Of a stretch of 6,486 nt of DNA, positions 6,436-6,486 are shown piece after piece (the first letter of the stretch is position 1; each line of letters opens with the position of its first letter). A model generated the notes under the pieces. It was not told the DNA's origin. It searched no databases and worked only from the letters and a program-made list of their open reading frames with translations. The translations under genes and the position numbers were made by a program. Origin of the DNA: Clostridia bacterium (GTDB lineage: Bacteria; Bacillota_A; Clostridia; Oscillospirales; Acutalibacteraceae); the NCBI GenBank assembly GCA_017390825.1, contig JAFPAK010000110.1, positions 1 through 6,486 on the forward strand, in the 5' to 3' direction.

Positions 6436-6460
6436 CCTGCGCCGGGGATACCGGCGCAGG
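6436..6460. promoter_or_regulatory. GC-rich perfect hairpin in the fhs leader
   Basis: CCTGCGCCGG (6436-6445) and CCGGCGCAGG (6451-6460) form a perfect 10-base stem with a 5-base loop. It lies 13 bases upstream of the fhs AGGAGG. Neither side has a strong T-run, so it is a poor intrinsic terminator. It may be a leader RNA structure or the terminator of the preceding host gene. Its high GC content contrasts with the element DNA. Confidence 0.6.
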
Positions 6461-6486
6461 TACAATGATTTTACTTGAAATACTCC

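Noticed and set aside
6433..6440. TATCCTGC resembling the IncP-type nic site
   Set aside because: It is part of the perfect hairpin on the host side of the junction, far from the relaxase; the match is short and likely chance.

Overview
The window is AT-rich, uses strong AGGAGG-type ribosome binding sites, and carries Clostridia-like protein families. It looks like part of the genome of a low-to-moderate GC Bacillota (Clostridia) bacterium. Every gene I can support is on the minus strand, so the region reads from high to low coordinates.

The right edge (about 6357-6486) appears to be host chromosome. It has a strong ribosome binding site and the first 16 codons of what looks like formate-tetrahydrofolate ligase (fhs), preceded by a GC-rich perfect hairpin. 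The reading frame stops abruptly at 6357 and the DNA turns AT-rich. I infer that this is one end of a mobile element inserted near the 5' end of fhs.

Next inside the element is a two-gene operon with an ATGA overlap (6210 down to 4961). It encodes a Panacea/DUF4065-domain protein, the antitoxin domain of PanAT-type systems, and a 273-residue protein with a coiled coil and three membrane segments. A clear intrinsic terminator (4867-4905) closes the operon. I read the pair as a toxin-antitoxin or defence module with a membrane-acting effector.

The mobilization module follows: a small unrecognised protein (4751-4503) overlapping a MOBP-type relaxase (4534-3155). The conserved N-terminus of the relaxase reads through a frame that has no ATG. 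A Shine-Dalgarno sequence sits correctly before an ACG codon, so the start codon is either non-canonical or mutated.

The 425-base gap after the relaxase holds a frameshifted remnant of a class I SAM-dependent methyltransferase (2995-2805). It is cut off at the promoter of the next gene. That gene (2729-966) encodes a 587-residue P-loop ATPase with a C-terminal PD-(D/E)XK-like segment. Its near-consensus promoter is overlaid by repeated AAGATAAC half-sites that look like an operator.

At the left edge an unrecognised CDS begins at 697 and runs off the window (232 codons visible). No integrase, transposase, tRNA, rRNA or CRISPR array is visible. The left end of the element and any recombinase must lie outside. 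Overall this is the cargo and mobilization part of an integrative mobilizable or conjugative element.
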